Made by a program: the position numbers and the translations under genes. Positions 6,078-6,206 of a stretch of 6,206 bases of DNA are shown here, piece after piece (positions within the stretch are counted from its first letter, which is position 1; each line of letters starts with the position of its first letter). The stretch covers positions 1-6,206 of the forward strand of contig JAEPMM010000209.1 in assembly GCA_017643965.1 (NCBI GenBank), read 5' to 3'. The DNA is from Marinobacter sp. GTDB lineage: Bacteria > Pseudomonadota > Gammaproteobacteria > Pseudomonadales > Oleiphilaceae. The notes under the pieces were generated by a model. It saw only the letters and a program-made list of their open reading frames with translations. It had not been told where the DNA came from and did not search any database.

Positions 6078-6206
6078 CTATCCTTTCTTCCCCAACCGCT
6101 CCAGCGCCAACAAAGTATCCGCATAATTCACGAACCGGTTCAGATACTCCGGCGACAGCGTCTCCATGGTGGCAATCGCACGGCTGACCAGCCGGTGGGC
6201 GTTCAT
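6078..6206 (-). CDS. C-terminal end of an unidentified converging gene (cut by window edge)
   Basis: On the minus strand an open frame enters from the right edge and stops with TAG at 6080-6078, one base beyond the fba terminator T-run. The 42 visible residues include TMETLSPEYLNRF and YADTLLALERLGKKG, a hydrophilic, probably helical segment with no cysteine, signal or membrane stretch. The last three window bases happen to read as ATG in frame. No upstream sequence is available to judge a ribosome site, so this may be an internal methionine rather than a true start. Codon choice is ordinary for the window. I do not recognise the family. It is more likely the tail of a longer protein than a complete 42-residue protein. 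Confidence 0.55.
   Translation of the reverse strand: MNAHRLVSRAIATMETLSPEYLNRFVNYADTLLALERLGKKG

Noticed and set aside
6041..6080. Bidirectional terminator serving the converging minus-strand gene
   Set aside because: In minus orientation the stem is followed by TTCTGG rather than a T-run, so only plus-strand termination is well supported.

Overview
The window reads as a chromosomal, housekeeping stretch of a gammaproteobacterium of moderately high GC content. The gene order (ArsR-type regulator, then divergent tkt, epd, pgk and fba) matches the arrangement I know from Pseudomonas and relatives. The AYGGAY-loop intergenic RNA element and the protein flavour suggest a marine genus such as Marinobacter. 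That genus call is an inference from memory, not a search result.

Layout. Positions 326 to 1 (minus strand) hold the N-terminal 108 residues of an ArsR-family winged-helix regulator cut by the window edge. It resembles the SahR group that controls the S-adenosylmethionine/S-adenosylhomocysteine cycle. The 193-bp divergent gap to tkt carries a perfect 7-6-7 inverted repeat (369-388) that is a good candidate operator, followed by a 9-bp perfect dyad (399-425) and an AU-rich leader hairpin (455-479). Then come four plus-strand genes: transketolase (520-2520), erythrose-4-phosphate dehydrogenase (2520-3551, sharing one base with tkt), phosphoglycerate kinase (3581-4741) and class II fructose-bisphosphate aldolase (4962-6026). 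A clear intrinsic terminator follows at 6041-6077. A minus-strand gene converges on it and is cut by the right edge; it is not recognisable.

How the genes work together. Transketolase interconverts pentose, triose and tetrose phosphates and so makes erythrose 4-phosphate. Epd oxidises erythrose 4-phosphate to 4-phosphoerythronate, the entry point of the DXP-dependent pyridoxal phosphate route. Pgk and Fba are the reversible glycolytic/gluconeogenic steps around the triose-phosphate pool. All four proteins look full length, with their key catalytic residues in place.

The most interesting non-coding item lies in the 220-bp pgk-fba gap. It is a cruciform-like RNA with a 27-bp enclosing stem (two G-U pairs, no mismatches) and two inner hairpins whose loops are both AUGGAU. 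This fits the known but functionally unexplained TwoAYGGAY RNA motif. A separate 8-bp GC hairpin follows three bases later. I see no mobile genes, CRISPR array, tRNA or rRNA, and no new multi-gene system in this window.
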